8,751 bases of DNA from Trebonia sp036509215 (GCA_036509215.1 DATCGA010000276.1:1-8751), one strand, 5' to 3'. Numbered from the stretch's first letter, positions 1 to 6,284 are shown. Numbers and translations are program-made. The notes: generated by a model from the letters alone, not told the origin.

Positions 1-58
1 AGACGGCGCTGCTCGCCCTGGACGGGCCTCGGGTCAGTACCGGCTGAAGCCTCAGCCG

Positions 59-952
59 TCAGCGCCCCGCGTTCTGCCCCGCCCACACGGCGCAATCCTC
101 GGCGAACGCGAGCTGCCGCGGGTGCAGCGCGTGACCGAGGATGTGGTGGTCGATGTTGTGGCCGGTCGACCGGGCGATGCCGGCGTCGACGAACGGCGCC
201 GCCGTCAGCAGCTTGGCGAACTGCTCGACGTTGGCCGGGTGCTGTCCCACAGCGCGTCGAACTCGGCCAGCTGGTTGTGCACCGGCACGGTCAGCCGAGG
301 CGCCAGCCCGGGCAGGTGGTCGTCCGGCCACTGCGGGGCCTGCACCAGCTCGCGCACCGGAACCGGCGCGTACGAAGCGTGCGCCGCCTCGACGCCGGCC
401 GCCGTGCGAGTGAACTCCGGCCCGAACATCACCTGGTCGCGCTGGTCGTAGGGCAGGTCGACGGTCGCGTCCGGCGGCAGTGACGCCAGCGCGCCGGCCG
501 CGCCGCCGCGCCGGATGACCGCGCCCATGCCGGTGACGGACGCGCCGATGAGGCGGAAGTCAACGTCCCCGGCCGCGATCATGAGGGCGATCATGCCGCC
601 GATCGAGTGGCCGACCAGGAACACGCTGTCCGCCCCGACTCCCCGGGCGGCCTGCCCGGTCACGTCCGCCAGCAGCCGGGCGTGCAGGTCAAACGTATTG
701 TCGGCCGGCTCCGGGGTGAAACTGGCGCCGTAGCCGGGCCGGTCGAAGCTGACGACCGGGTAGCCGCCCGCCGCCGCGAGATCCATGAACGTGCCACCGT
801 CGGAGCCGGCCACGTCGAAGTAGCGCGTTGTAGGTGCCGCCGTGCAGCGCGGCGATCAGCGGTTTGCCTGCGGCGGACTCGGGGCCGGCCGCCAGTGCGG
901 CGATCGCCTTACCGTCCACCTCGAACGCGACGGTGCGTCGTGGCTGCGTCAT
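59..952 (-). pseudogene. alpha/beta-hydrolase gene, broken by two frameshifts
   Basis: The three parts together would make a serine hydrolase of about 298 residues. Seen in sequence: the N-terminal part starts at ATG 952 (MTQPRRTVAFEVDG) behind a GAGGAG ribosome site at 959-964 and carries the oxyanion-hole-type HGGTYNA motif. The middle part (about 823-240) has the nucleophile elbow GHSIGG and the strand SFDRPGYG. The C-terminal part (about 237-59) has GHNIDHH, a likely catalytic histidine region. The frame shifts near 823-827, where GCGC stands where GCGCGC would restore NARYFDVAG. It shifts back near 237-239, where a GGG run would need GGGG to restore WDSTPANVEQF. Losses of 2 and 1 bases add to 3, so the first and last parts share a frame, but the intervening frame hits a stop at 689. 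Family knowledge: alpha/beta hydrolases act on esters, epoxides or haloalkanes; the substrate cannot be told. It is either a real pseudogene or carries assembly errors; both indels are in short repeats, so errors are plausible. Confidence 0.8.
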
Positions 953-986
953 CTGTGACTCCTCGATTGCTCGGGCCTTGGCGGTC

Positions 987-1016
987 ACCTTAACTGCGAT
1001 ATGTGATAACACCCAA
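987..1016 (-). promoter_or_regulatory. possible sigma-70-type promoter for the hydrolase gene
   Basis: On the minus strand TTGGGT (1016-1011) is followed after 18 bases by TAAGGT (992-987), which fits the loose actinobacterial TTG.../TAnnnT pattern. A start near 980 would give a leader of about 28 bases with the GAGGAG ribosome site. This is a locally AT-rich patch in GC-rich DNA. It is a weak match judged by eye. Confidence 0.3.
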
Positions 1017-1064
1017 GAGGTCGCGTCTTCAGGCCCTGACGGCGACAGGCCCGGGGACCAGCCC

Positions 1065-1700
1065 CTACGCCGGAATCACGGCGTCGGTGTCGCCCGACAG
1101 CAGCAGCTGCGGGATCTGCCCGAAGGCGTACTGGGCGGTGGCGGAGTACGGGACGAGCGTGAAGGCCCAGACGACGTCGAAGCGGTGCTTCGGCCACGCC
1201 GAGGGGATGGCCGTTCCATCGACAACCGGCAGCGCCGAGGCGATCGTCGGGATGTGGTGGTGCTCCCAGCAGATCAGCACGACGCCGCAGTGGTCGCTCA
1301 CGACGCTGGCGGCGAGCTGGGACTCCTCGCCCACGGCGAAGGCCGAGTCAATCGTGAGTCCGAGGCGGCCGCCGAGGCCCTCGATGGTCTGGTATGTCCG
1401 GTGGCCGGCGTTCTTGCCGGGGCCGCCGTGAACCGGCGAGAGCAGGACGGTGGGAGTTTGCAATCCTGCCTTCGATCCCCCGATGGCAGGATCGAAAAGG
1501 GCGACCAGCCCGCCCGCACGCTGCCATCCCCTAGGCACCAGGGAATGCGGGCTCTGCTTTCCCTCAAGGTCGACCCCGAATGGCGCATCAGGCGACTTCC
1601 CGTGGTGGGATGGCTCCGGATCGGCTGGCTTCTCGCCGTGCCGGATGATGTAGATCGCCTCCGGCGGCCCGGCAGAGTCATTTTTCGAATTCTTATGCAT
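1065..1700 (-). CDS. histidine phosphatase family protein
   Basis: Predicted cytoplasmic phosphatase of the histidine (phosphoglycerate-mutase-like) superfamily, 211 residues. Seen: the RHG signature in IIRHGEKP at residues 18-25, where His21 would be the phospho-accepting residue. An Arg in PRGWQRAG (residues 56-63) and the late motif CWEHHHIPTIA (residues 145-155) could supply the second catalytic His. No signal peptide or membrane segment is seen. ATG at 1700 is chosen because a strong GGGGAGGG ribosome site lies 7 bases upstream (complement of 1708-1715). Family knowledge: members remove phosphate from sugars, nucleotides, proteins or small metabolites, so the substrate is not predictable from the fold. 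It lies 112 bp upstream of the broken hydrolase on the same strand and diverges from the small membrane protein at 1831. The first ten residues are rich in Asn, Lys and Ser and not typical of GC-rich coding, but this does not affect the call. Confidence 0.87.
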   Translation of the reverse strand: MHKNSKNDSAGPPEAIYIIRHGEKPADPEPSHHGKSPDAPFGVDLEGKQSPHSLVPRGWQRAGGLVALFDPAIGGSKAGLQTPTVLLSPVHGGPGKNAGHRTYQTIEGLGGRLGLTIDSAFAVGEESQLAASVVSDHCGVVLICWEHHHIPTIASALPVVDGTAIPSAWPKHRFDVVWAFTLVPYSATAQYAFGQIPQLLLSGDTDAVIPA

Positions 1701-1730
1701 CTATTTTCCCTCCCCGGGAGATGTGGCGAA

Positions 1731-1736
1731 ATTCTA
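1731..1736 (-). promoter_or_regulatory. possible -10 element for the phosphatase gene
   Basis: The minus strand reads TAGAAT here, matching the TATAAT consensus at five of six positions. It lies about 30 bases before the ATG at 1700, so a start near 1724 would leave a short leader holding the GGGGAGGG ribosome site. No good -35 hexamer is visible 16-18 bases upstream, so the call is tentative. Confidence 0.3.
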
Positions 1737-1765
1737 TCGCCGGCACCAGAAGCAGCGCATATCTC

Positions 1766-1779
1766 TAACGCGTAACGCG
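1766..1779 (+). repeat. tandem heptamer repeat TAACGCG x2 in divergent intergenic region
   Basis: Two exact copies of TAACGCG lie head to tail (1766-1772 and 1773-1779) in the 130 bp between the divergent phosphatase and small-membrane-protein genes. Tandem heptamers of this kind can be half-sites for direct-repeat-binding response regulators. That is an inference from position only; a chance two-copy repeat is possible. Confidence 0.4.
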
Positions 1780-1830
1780 GTGAATGTCTGATTTCTTGTC
1801 AAAGCATCCTCGAGTGAGCGAAGAGAGGAA

Positions 1831-2295
1831 TTGCCTGATGTTCCCTCACAGAGTCCCCGCAGACGCCGCTACCAGTCGGGAACGCGGCGCGCGACGAAGC
1901 GGCTGATGCTGATCGCGGCCGCGGCCTGCGTCCCGGTCCTGATCATCGCCTACGCCCTCACTACGTCGCACAGCGGGCGGGCGGTGGATACCTCCGACGT
2001 CACCGGAGTCGGCCTCCAGCCCGCCTACGGCCACGGCGCGCGAGCCGGCGGCTGGGGGAAGGGCGGACACACGATGATGCCCGGCGCGGTGACGTTCACC
2101 GACGCGCTGATCGACAACGACGCGATCGGCAGCCTGAACACGGACGAGGTCACGATGGAGTCGGCCGGCAACGTCGCCGAGGCCACCCCGTCGGCGCTGA
2201 CCGACGGCGACGAATTCACCGTCACCGCCGACGCTGGCGGCGCCGCCAGCACGACCGGCACGGCCGGCGGGCACCGGCATCACCATCAGCGCTAG
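1831..2295 (+). CDS. small membrane-anchored or secreted protein with His-rich tail (unknown function)
   Basis: I do not recognise the family. The 154-residue protein begins with a basic segment (RRRRY..., RRATKR, residues 10-24), followed by one hydrophobic stretch, residues 25-43 (LMLIAAAACVPVLIIAYAL). The rest is presumably outside the cell. No lipobox cysteine or clear AxA cleavage site stands out, so a signal anchor is as likely as a cleaved signal. The exterior part is Gly/Ala/Thr/Asp-rich, contains HGARAGGWGKGGH, and ends in GGHRHHHQR, a possible metal-binding tail. The start is uncertain: TTG at 1831 has a GAGAGG only 2 bases upstream, which is too close for an ideal ribosome site, but no other in-frame start keeps the basic segment. 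The frame is open from 1792. Coding is supported by GC-rich third positions throughout. It diverges from the phosphatase and converges on the cupin gene. Confidence 0.68.
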   Translation: MPDVPSQSPRRRRYQSGTRRATKRLMLIAAAACVPVLIIAYALTTSHSGRAVDTSDVTGVGLQPAYGHGARAGGWGKGGHTMMPGAVTFTDALIDNDAIGSLNTDEVTMESAGNVAEATPSALTDGDEFTVTADAGGAASTTGTAGGHRHHHQR

Positions 2296-2296
2296 G

Positions 2297-2316
2297 GGCT
2301 CGGCGGCTAGCGAGCC
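2297..2316. terminator. hairpin between convergent genes, possible bidirectional terminator
   Basis: GGCTCG (2297-2302) and CGAGCC (2311-2316) form a perfect 6-bp stem with an 8-base loop. An outer GG/CC pairing is possible across a TG bulge. It sits between the TAG of the His-tail gene (2293-2295) and the cupin gene, whose stop (2307-2309) lies in the loop. No T-tract follows on either strand, so termination would be of the hairpin-only type. Confidence 0.4.
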
Positions 2317-2711
2317 TGCCCCTGGCCGGCGTCGGCGTCGGCCAGGTTGAAGCCAGGCAGGGACGGCCACCGGATCGAGACCACCACCGAGGCCTCCTCG
2401 GCGTGCCAGGTGTGGTTCACGCCGTGGAACACGATGTAGTCGCCCTGCTCGGCCAGCACCACCGTGCGGTTCGGCAGGTCGATCCGGAACCGTCCGCTGA
2501 TCAGCACGGACAGCATCGATCGGGGGTCGTCGGTGACCCATCCCGGCCGCCTTTCGCCCTCTGGGTGGACGCCCCACTTGATCTCCACGTCGTCGCTGCT
2601 GCGCGGGTCGCCTGCGGGCATGAAATGCCCCAGGAGCCAGCCGCGGGCGGCGGCGTTGGTCGCTGCGTTCCCTACATAGATCTCGTCGGACACGGCCGAC
2701 GACCGTAGCAC
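2307..2711 (-). CDS. small cupin-fold protein
   Basis: A 134-residue single-domain protein with the look of a cupin. Residues 43-52 (EIKWGVHPEG) and 90-103 (GDYIVFHGVNHTWH) resemble the two cupin motifs, with His49, His96, His100 and His103 as possible metal ligands. Between them, MLSVLISGRFRIDLP matches the usual beta-strand pattern. No signal peptide is seen. Family knowledge: such small cupins are often binding or sensor proteins, or isomerases or dioxygenases; nothing here fixes the activity. GTG at 2711 gives the full frame, but the conserved-looking part begins at a second GTG (2693, MSDEIYVGN); neither has a good ribosome site. The gene follows the WYL regulator on the same strand with a 66-bp gap, so it could be co-transcribed with it. 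It converges with the His-tail gene, with 11 bp between the stops. Confidence 0.72.
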   Translation of the reverse strand: MLRSSAVSDEIYVGNAATNAAARGWLLGHFMPAGDPRSSDDVEIKWGVHPEGERRPGWVTDDPRSMLSVLISGRFRIDLPNRTVVLAEQGDYIVFHGVNHTWHAEEASVVVSIRWPSLPGFNLADADAGQGQAR

Positions 2712-2730
2712 CCGCCGGTCCCGGGCGACA

Positions 2731-2740
2731 ACATCGATGT
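2731..2740. promoter_or_regulatory. 10-bp palindrome upstream of cupin gene
   Basis: ACATCGATGT is a perfect 10-bp palindrome 19 bp upstream of the GTG at 2711. It could be a short operator for the cupin gene, but a palindrome of this size also occurs by chance. Confidence 0.2.
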
Positions 2741-2751
2741 CCGACTATGCG

Positions 2752-2775
2752 TTGCCTAAAGCGGGACGCAGGCAA
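2752..2775 (-). terminator. weak hairpin after the WYL regulator gene
   Basis: TTGCCT (2752-2757) and AGGCAA (2770-2775) pair perfectly around a 12-base loop, starting just past the TGA of the WYL gene (2778-2780). The stem is short and only half GC, and no T-tract follows on the minus strand, so it may be a weak attenuator or mean nothing. Confidence 0.2.
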
Positions 2776-2777
2776 GC

Positions 2778-3848
2778 TCACTCGCCCGCTTCGTACCGCC
2801 CCAGCAGCGCGCGGGCGCCGGCGATGAGCCGGGCCCGCACGGCCGGCGGCGACAGCACCTCCAGCTGGCCGCCGAACCCGGCCAGCCGCTGCACCGCGGC
2901 CGCCTCGTGCTCGAAGGTCAGCGCGACGTCACGGTACCCGCGCTCGTCGGCCGGCGGCGCCGCGTGAAGGGCCGGCCGCACCGCGTCGCCGAACACCTCG
3001 GGGAACACCGCGAGCGCGTCGGCCGACGCCCGCAGGAGCACCTCGAGCCTCGGCCGGCTGGCCATGAACGAGGCCGACCAGCGGCTCCAGAACGCCGCCA
3101 GCTCGAAGTCCGGCGGACGGTTGAACGCATCAGGCAGCACCAGCGCCGACGTCACCCGGCCGACCCGAAAAACCGTCGGATCCAGGTCAGCGTCGGCCCC
3201 GTCGGCCCCGCCGGCCGCCTCCGGTCGCTCCCCGGCGACGGCCACCAGGTACCAGACCCCGGCCTTGCTCACCAGCCCGAGCGGGCAGACCGCCCGGCTG
3301 CTCTCGGCCCCGCGCTCGCCGTCGCGATCGCCCCGCCGGTAGCCGATCCGCAGCTGCCGCCGGCCGCGCACCGCCGTCGCCAGCGTCCGCAGCCACGGCA
3401 CCGGCTCGCTCCCGCCGAACCAGCGCGGCAGGTCAAGATGGACGAGCGCGGGCACCGCCCCCCCGCCGCCAGCTCCGCCCGCCCCAGCAGAACCAGACAC
3501 ACCAAAAGAACCAGACGCGCCAGCAGTCACGCGGATCTTCTGCTGCGCTGCGGCGAACGCGTCCGCCAGCCCGAGCTCGGCCACCGCCGCGGGCATCCCC
3601 AGCACCAGCAGCGCCTCCGCCTCGTCGCCCGACAGCCCCCGCAGCGGGAATCGGTACCCGTCGAGCAGCCAGCATCCGCCCCCGGGACCTGATTCGGTGA
3701 CCACCGGCACCCCGGCCACGTTCAGCGCGGCGATGTCGCGGTAGACGGTCCGGACCGACACCTCGAGCTCGGCCGCCAGGCCGCGGGCGGACATCCGCCC
3801 GCGCGCCTGCAGCAGCAGGGCAAGCGAGACCAGCCGATCGGCGCGCAT
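2778..3848 (-). CDS. WYL-domain transcriptional regulator (YafY-like, HTH + WYL)
   Basis: Predicted DNA-binding regulator of about 356 residues. Seen: an N-terminal winged HTH (MRADRLVSLALLLQ..., then MSARGLAAELEVSVRTVYRDI, residues 19-39), followed by GYRFPLRGLSGDEAEAL, a hallmark of the YafY-type linker. A WYL domain follows, with the name-giving residues in KAGVWYLVAV at about 195-204, and then a C-terminal extension. Family knowledge: WYL domains bind small ligands or nucleic acids, and these proteins often act on their own or adjacent genes. Residues about 109-131 are a Gly/Ser/Ala linker coded by an 18-nt near-repeat (3489-3521). ATG at 3848 is preferred to the in-frame GTG at 3866 because the family begins MRADRL and a perfect inverted repeat would sit only 3 bp before the GTG. 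The ribosome site before the ATG is weak (GTAGG, 9 bases away). Its upstream neighbour on the same strand is the duplicated barrel protein. Confidence 0.87.
   Translation of the reverse strand: MRADRLVSLALLLQARGRMSARGLAAELEVSVRTVYRDIAALNVAGVPVVTESGPGGGCWLLDGYRFPLRGLSGDEAEALLVLGMPAAVAELGLADAFAAAQQKIRVTAGASGSFGVSGSAGAGGAGGGGAVPALVHLDLPRWFGGSEPVPWLRTLATAVRGRRQLRIGYRRGDRDGERGAESSRAVCPLGLVSKAGVWYLVAVAGERPEAAGGADGADADLDPTVFRVGRVTSALVLPDAFNRPPDFELAAFWSRWSASFMASRPRLEVLLRASADALAVFPEVFGDAVRPALHAAPPADERGYRDVALTFEHEAAAVQRLAGFGGQLEVLSPPAVRARLIAGARALLGRYEAGE
3489..3521 (-). repeat. 18-nt near-tandem repeat coding a Gly/Ser linker
   Basis: AGAACCAGACACACC (3489-3503) and AGAACCAGACGCGCC (3507-3521) are spaced 18 bp apart and differ at two positions. 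They lie within the WYL regulator gene and code the GSFGV / SGSAG part of the linker between the HTH and WYL halves. The stretch is less GC-rich than its surroundings and probably arose by slippage. Confidence 0.5.
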
Positions 3849-3869
3849 GCAGCGAAGCCTACGCACCTA

Positions 3870-3892
3870 TCGCTGACACCCCCTGTCAGCGA
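3870..3892. promoter_or_regulatory. long perfect inverted repeat, likely operator of the WYL regulator
   Basis: The arms TCGCTGACA (3870-3878) and TGTCAGCGA (3884-3892) are exact reverse complements, 9 bp each, around CCCCC. The site begins 22 bp before the ATG of the WYL regulator and 24 bp beyond the stop of the barrel gene. A dyad of this length next to a regulator's start is best read as its own operator (inference). It could also act as a hairpin terminator for the barrel gene, but no T-tract follows on the minus strand. Confidence 0.6.
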
Positions 3893-3915
3893 GGTCGGCC
3901 GATGCCGGCCGGAAC

Positions 3916-4542
3916 TCAGCTGAACGACCTGTGCAGCTCGAAGACGCGCTTCTCCCGCCCGATCGCCGACCCGACGATCCGGTCCCGCCACGGCGTCGAG
4001 GCCGCCGCCTTGTAGGCGGGCTCGTCGAACGCCGCCTGCGAGTCGATCTCGTGCAGCGACAGGTACGTCGGCCCGTCGCCGGAGGCGAGACGGTACCGCC
4101 GCGACCGCCGCCAGCCCGGCACCGCGAGCAGCATCGGGATGTGCTCCTCGACGTACCAGGCCTCCATGTCAGCGATGCCCGACGACGGCACTGACATCGA
4201 CACCGCCATCAGCACCGGCGGCGCCTCCCCGGTGTCGCCCGAGTCGCTGATCGGCGAGTAAAGCCGCCGGTCGATCGTCGCCGCGGCCATGATCGACTTC
4301 TCCCGGGCGGACGCGTTCTCCCACACCGACTTGTACGCAGGCTGGTCCAGCGTCCCCGGTGCAACCTCGTAGGTCGCCAGCCAGTCGGGCGTCAGCGAGT
4401 CCGCCGCCCGGAACCGGCTCACCGCGCCGAACCCGTCCAGCGCCAGCCGGGCCGGGACGTGCTCGTTGTCATACCAGTCGGTGAACTCGTCCAGCGAAAC
4501 GGGGCCGGGAGAGGAGTACACGAAGAGAAGATCGTCAGCCAT
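3916..4542 (-). CDS. tandem-duplicated dimeric alpha/beta-barrel (EthD/Dabb-like) protein
   Basis: A 208-residue soluble protein made of two similar halves. The first half (residues 4-95) has FTDWYDNEHVPARLALDGF, then TYEV, then PAYKSVW, then DRRLY. The second half (about 109-203) has MEAWYVEEHIPMLLAVPGW, then SLHEI, then PAYKAA, then EKRVFEL. The WYxxEHxP motifs recur 106 residues apart. Family knowledge: this pattern fits the ferredoxin-like dimeric alpha/beta-barrel superfamily (EthD, Dabb, monooxygenase-like), where two copies in one chain can form the barrel within a monomer. Members are involved in small-molecule oxidation or act as accessory proteins; I cannot assign a reaction. ATG 4542 has GAGGG one base upstream and GGGAG 12 bases upstream; neither is ideally spaced. 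It lies downstream of the exporter gene's terminator, so it is probably a separate transcription unit, with the WYL regulator following 67 bp later. Confidence 0.7.
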   Translation of the reverse strand: MADDLLFVYSSPGPVSLDEFTDWYDNEHVPARLALDGFGAVSRFRAADSLTPDWLATYEVAPGTLDQPAYKSVWENASAREKSIMAAATIDRRLYSPISDSGDTGEAPPVLMAVSMSVPSSGIADMEAWYVEEHIPMLLAVPGWRRSRRYRLASGDGPTYLSLHEIDSQAAFDEPAYKAAASTPWRDRIVGSAIGREKRVFELHRSFS

Positions 4543-4550
4543 GCCCTCAA

Positions 4551-6224
4551 TTATCTCCCGGCCGACGACCCGCCGTAAAACCGAAAGCCCGGCAGCCGCG
4601 ACGCCATGACGTCGCAGGCTGCCGGGCTTACCGGCTGTCTAACCCGTAACACCGGTGCGGCCATCGGGTCGATGCCCTCCATGTCCTCGCGCTTGATCCG
4701 GATCATCACCAGCGCGATGACCACCGCCAGCAGCGAGATCCCGGCCGACACCAGGTACCCCTTGCTGAACCCGAAGGCCAGCGCGTGGTTGCTGATCGCC
4801 GTGGTCGCCGTCGTCGACAGGTGCGCCCCGTGGGTGGCGGCGATGGCCGACTTCGTGTTCGAGGCCACCGCCGACCAGGCCACCGTGCCCAGGATCGCCA
4901 GGCCGATCGACCCGCCGACCTGCTGCCCGGTGTTGAGCAGCGACGACGCCACCCCAGTGTCCTTGTTCGGCACCTTCGCCAGCGCCACCAGCGACAGCGG
5001 CACGAACGTCAGCCCCATGCCGAGGCCGGTCAGCATCATCGGCCCGAGCAGGCCGCCCGCGTAGGTGCTCTGCTCCGTGAGCCGGGACAGCCAGAACATG
5101 CCGACGGCCGCCAGCAGCGGTCCGAAGGTGATCAGCGGCCGCGCGCCGATCCGCGCGACCAGCTGCGAGGAGAGCGCCGCCCCGACCACGATCATGCCGA
5201 CCATCGGCAGGTACGCGATCCCCGAGCGGACCGGAGAGTAATGCCAGACCTCCTGCACGAAGATCGTCATGAAGAAGAACATGCCGAAGATCGCGGTGCC
5301 GATGCACAGGCTGATCAGGTAGGCGGCGGTTCGGTCGCGGGACTTCAGCACCCGCGGCGGCACCAGCGCGTGCCGCGACCGTGCCTCGATGAACGCGAAC
5401 GTGCCGAGCAGCACCACCGCCGCCACCAGCGACACGATGACCTTGGTGTCCCCCCAGTGCCCGGTCGCCTGGCCGTTGCTGAACGTGGTCGCCGCCTCGG
5501 ACAGCCCGTACACCAGGGCGCCCAGGCCGAGCGAGCCGGTGATCGCACCGGGCAGGTCGAACTTGCCGCGCACCCGCTCCGACTCGCCGATGACCCGAGG
5601 CGCGAGCAGCACCAGGATCAGGCCGATGGGCACGTTCACGAAGAACACCCAGCGCCAGTCGAGGTAGCTGGTCAGCAGCCCGCCGGCGATCAGCCCGATG
5701 GCCGCGCCGGAGATCGAGACGCCCGCGTAGACGCCCATCGCCCGGTTCCGCTCCTTGCCCTCGGGGAAGGTGACGGCGATCAGCGACAGTGAGGCGGGCG
5801 CGGCCAGCGCGCCGCCGATGCCCTGGATGATCCGGGCGGTGAGCAGCCAGGCCTGGTCGGTCGCGAACCCGCCTGCCAGCGAGGCGAGCGCGAACAGGGC
5901 GATGCCCGCGATGAAGATCCGGCGTCGCCCGAGCAGGTCGCCCATCCGCCCGCCGAGCAGCAGCAGGCCGCCGAAGGCGAGCGTGTAGGCGTTGACGACC
6001 CACTCCAGGTTCGTGCCGGAGAAGTGCAGCGCGTTCTGGATATGCGGCAGTGCGACGTTGACGATGGTCGCGTCGAGCACGACCATCAGCTGCGCGGCCG
6101 CGATGACCACGAGCGCGAGCCCGAGCCGCCGCGGCGCGGCCGACTGCCCGCCGGACGTCGCGCTGGTGACCCCGCCGCCGACCGCGACGGGAGCGCTCCC
6201 CGTCTGGCCTGAGGTTGTGGACAC
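4551..6224 (-). CDS. DHA2-family MFS multidrug exporter (EmrB/QacA-like, 14 TMS)
   Basis: Predicted proton-coupled drug exporter in the cytoplasmic membrane. Seen: a Ser/Gly-rich cytoplasmic N-terminus (residues 1-30), then many hydrophobic helices. They include LMVVLDATIVNVALP (residues 46-60), the typical first-helix motif of the EmrB/QacA group, and motif A GGRMGDLLGRRR (91-102). The full frame gives 557 residues, within the usual range. GTG at 6224 is chosen because AAGGGGA lies exactly 6 bases upstream (complement of 6231-6237); in-frame codons further upstream lack a ribosome site. It follows the MarR gene by 81 bp on the same strand, a standard repressor-exporter layout. Odd: the last 30 or so codons contain TTA, AGA, GTA and two TTT codons, all rare in such genomes, and run through a classic terminator hairpin. 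A one-base indel near 4660-4680 would instead end the protein at the TAG at 4639-4641 (…TGVTG). The tail after about residue 528 should be distrusted. Confidence 0.9.
   Translation of the reverse strand: MSTTSGQTGSAPVAVGGGVTSATSGGQSAAPRRLGLALVVIAAAQLMVVLDATIVNVALPHIQNALHFSGTNLEWVVNAYTLAFGGLLLLGGRMGDLLGRRRIFIAGIALFALASLAGGFATDQAWLLTARIIQGIGGALAAPASLSLIAVTFPEGKERNRAMGVYAGVSISGAAIGLIAGGLLTSYLDWRWVFFVNVPIGLILVLLAPRVIGESERVRGKFDLPGAITGSLGLGALVYGLSEAATTFSNGQATGHWGDTKVIVSLVAAVVLLGTFAFIEARSRHALVPPRVLKSRDRTAAYLISLCIGTAIFGMFFFMTIFVQEVWHYSPVRSGIAYLPMVGMIVVGAALSSQLVARIGARPLITFGPLLAAVGMFWLSRLTEQSTYAGGLLGPMMLTGLGMGLTFVPLSLVALAKVPNKDTGVASSLLNTGQQVGGSIGLAILGTVAWSAVASNTKSAIAATHGAHLSTTATTAISNHALAFGFSKGYLVSAGISLLAVVIALVMIRIKREDMEGIDPMAAPVLRVRQPVSPAACDVMASRLPGFRFYGGSSAGR
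4577..4629 (-). terminator. strong intrinsic terminator for the exporter gene
   Basis: AAGCCCGGCAGCC (4585-4597) and GGCTGCCGGGCTT (4617-4629) are exact 13-bp reverse complements. Inside, GCGACG (4598-4603) pairs with CGTCGC (4610-4615), leaving a 6-base loop and one bulged A. Read on the minus strand, the stem is followed by TCGGTTTT (T-run at 4580-4577). This is a textbook rho-independent terminator. It overlaps the last codons of the exporter frame as written, which suggests that the true stop is upstream of it. Confidence 0.85.
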
Positions 6225-6230
6225 TGTGGT

Positions 6231-6237
6231 TCCCCTT
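6231..6237 (-). promoter_or_regulatory. ribosome site that sets the exporter start
   Basis: AAGGGGA on the minus strand ends 6 bases before the GTG at 6224. No comparable site precedes other in-frame starts, so translation most likely begins at this GTG (MSTTSGQ). Confidence 0.7.
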
Positions 6238-6284
6238 ACCTGATTTTGGGCGCGTTTCACCCACGGACTTACTGCGTCTCGTTT

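Noticed and set aside
978..1020. Imperfect inverted repeat CTTGGCGGT / ACACCCAAG around the hydrolase promoter
   Set aside because: Only about 7 of 9 positions match across a long spacer, no better than chance.
1030..1052. Repeated CAGGCCC with a possible hairpin after the phosphatase gene
   Set aside because: The stem is interrupted by a bulge and has no T-run on the minus strand, so it is too weak to call a terminator.
834..1775. Long plus-strand open frame (313 codons) across the hydrolase and phosphatase region
   Set aside because: It runs antisense to two genes with clear family motifs, and its translation is Arg/Gly/Ala-rich with no recognisable domain. It is a by-product of high GC.
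1846..2781. Minus-strand open frame of 311 codons across the His-tail and cupin genes
   Set aside because: It is out of frame with the cupin motifs and has an Arg/Gly/Pro-rich, motif-free translation.
2907..3692. Plus-strand open frame of 261 codons antisense to the WYL gene
   Set aside because: Its translation is Arg/Pro/Gln/His-rich, typical of the complement of GC-rich coding DNA. The WYL reading has HTH and WYL motifs.
4785..5792. Plus-strand open frame of 335 codons antisense to the exporter
   Set aside because: It has low-complexity Arg/Gln/His/Asp composition and no domain; the exporter frame is unambiguous.
4639..6264. Minus-strand open frame of 541 codons over the exporter in another frame
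   Set aside because: It is Arg/Ala/Gly/His-rich with no membrane helices. Only its final few codons matter, as the possible true end of the exporter.
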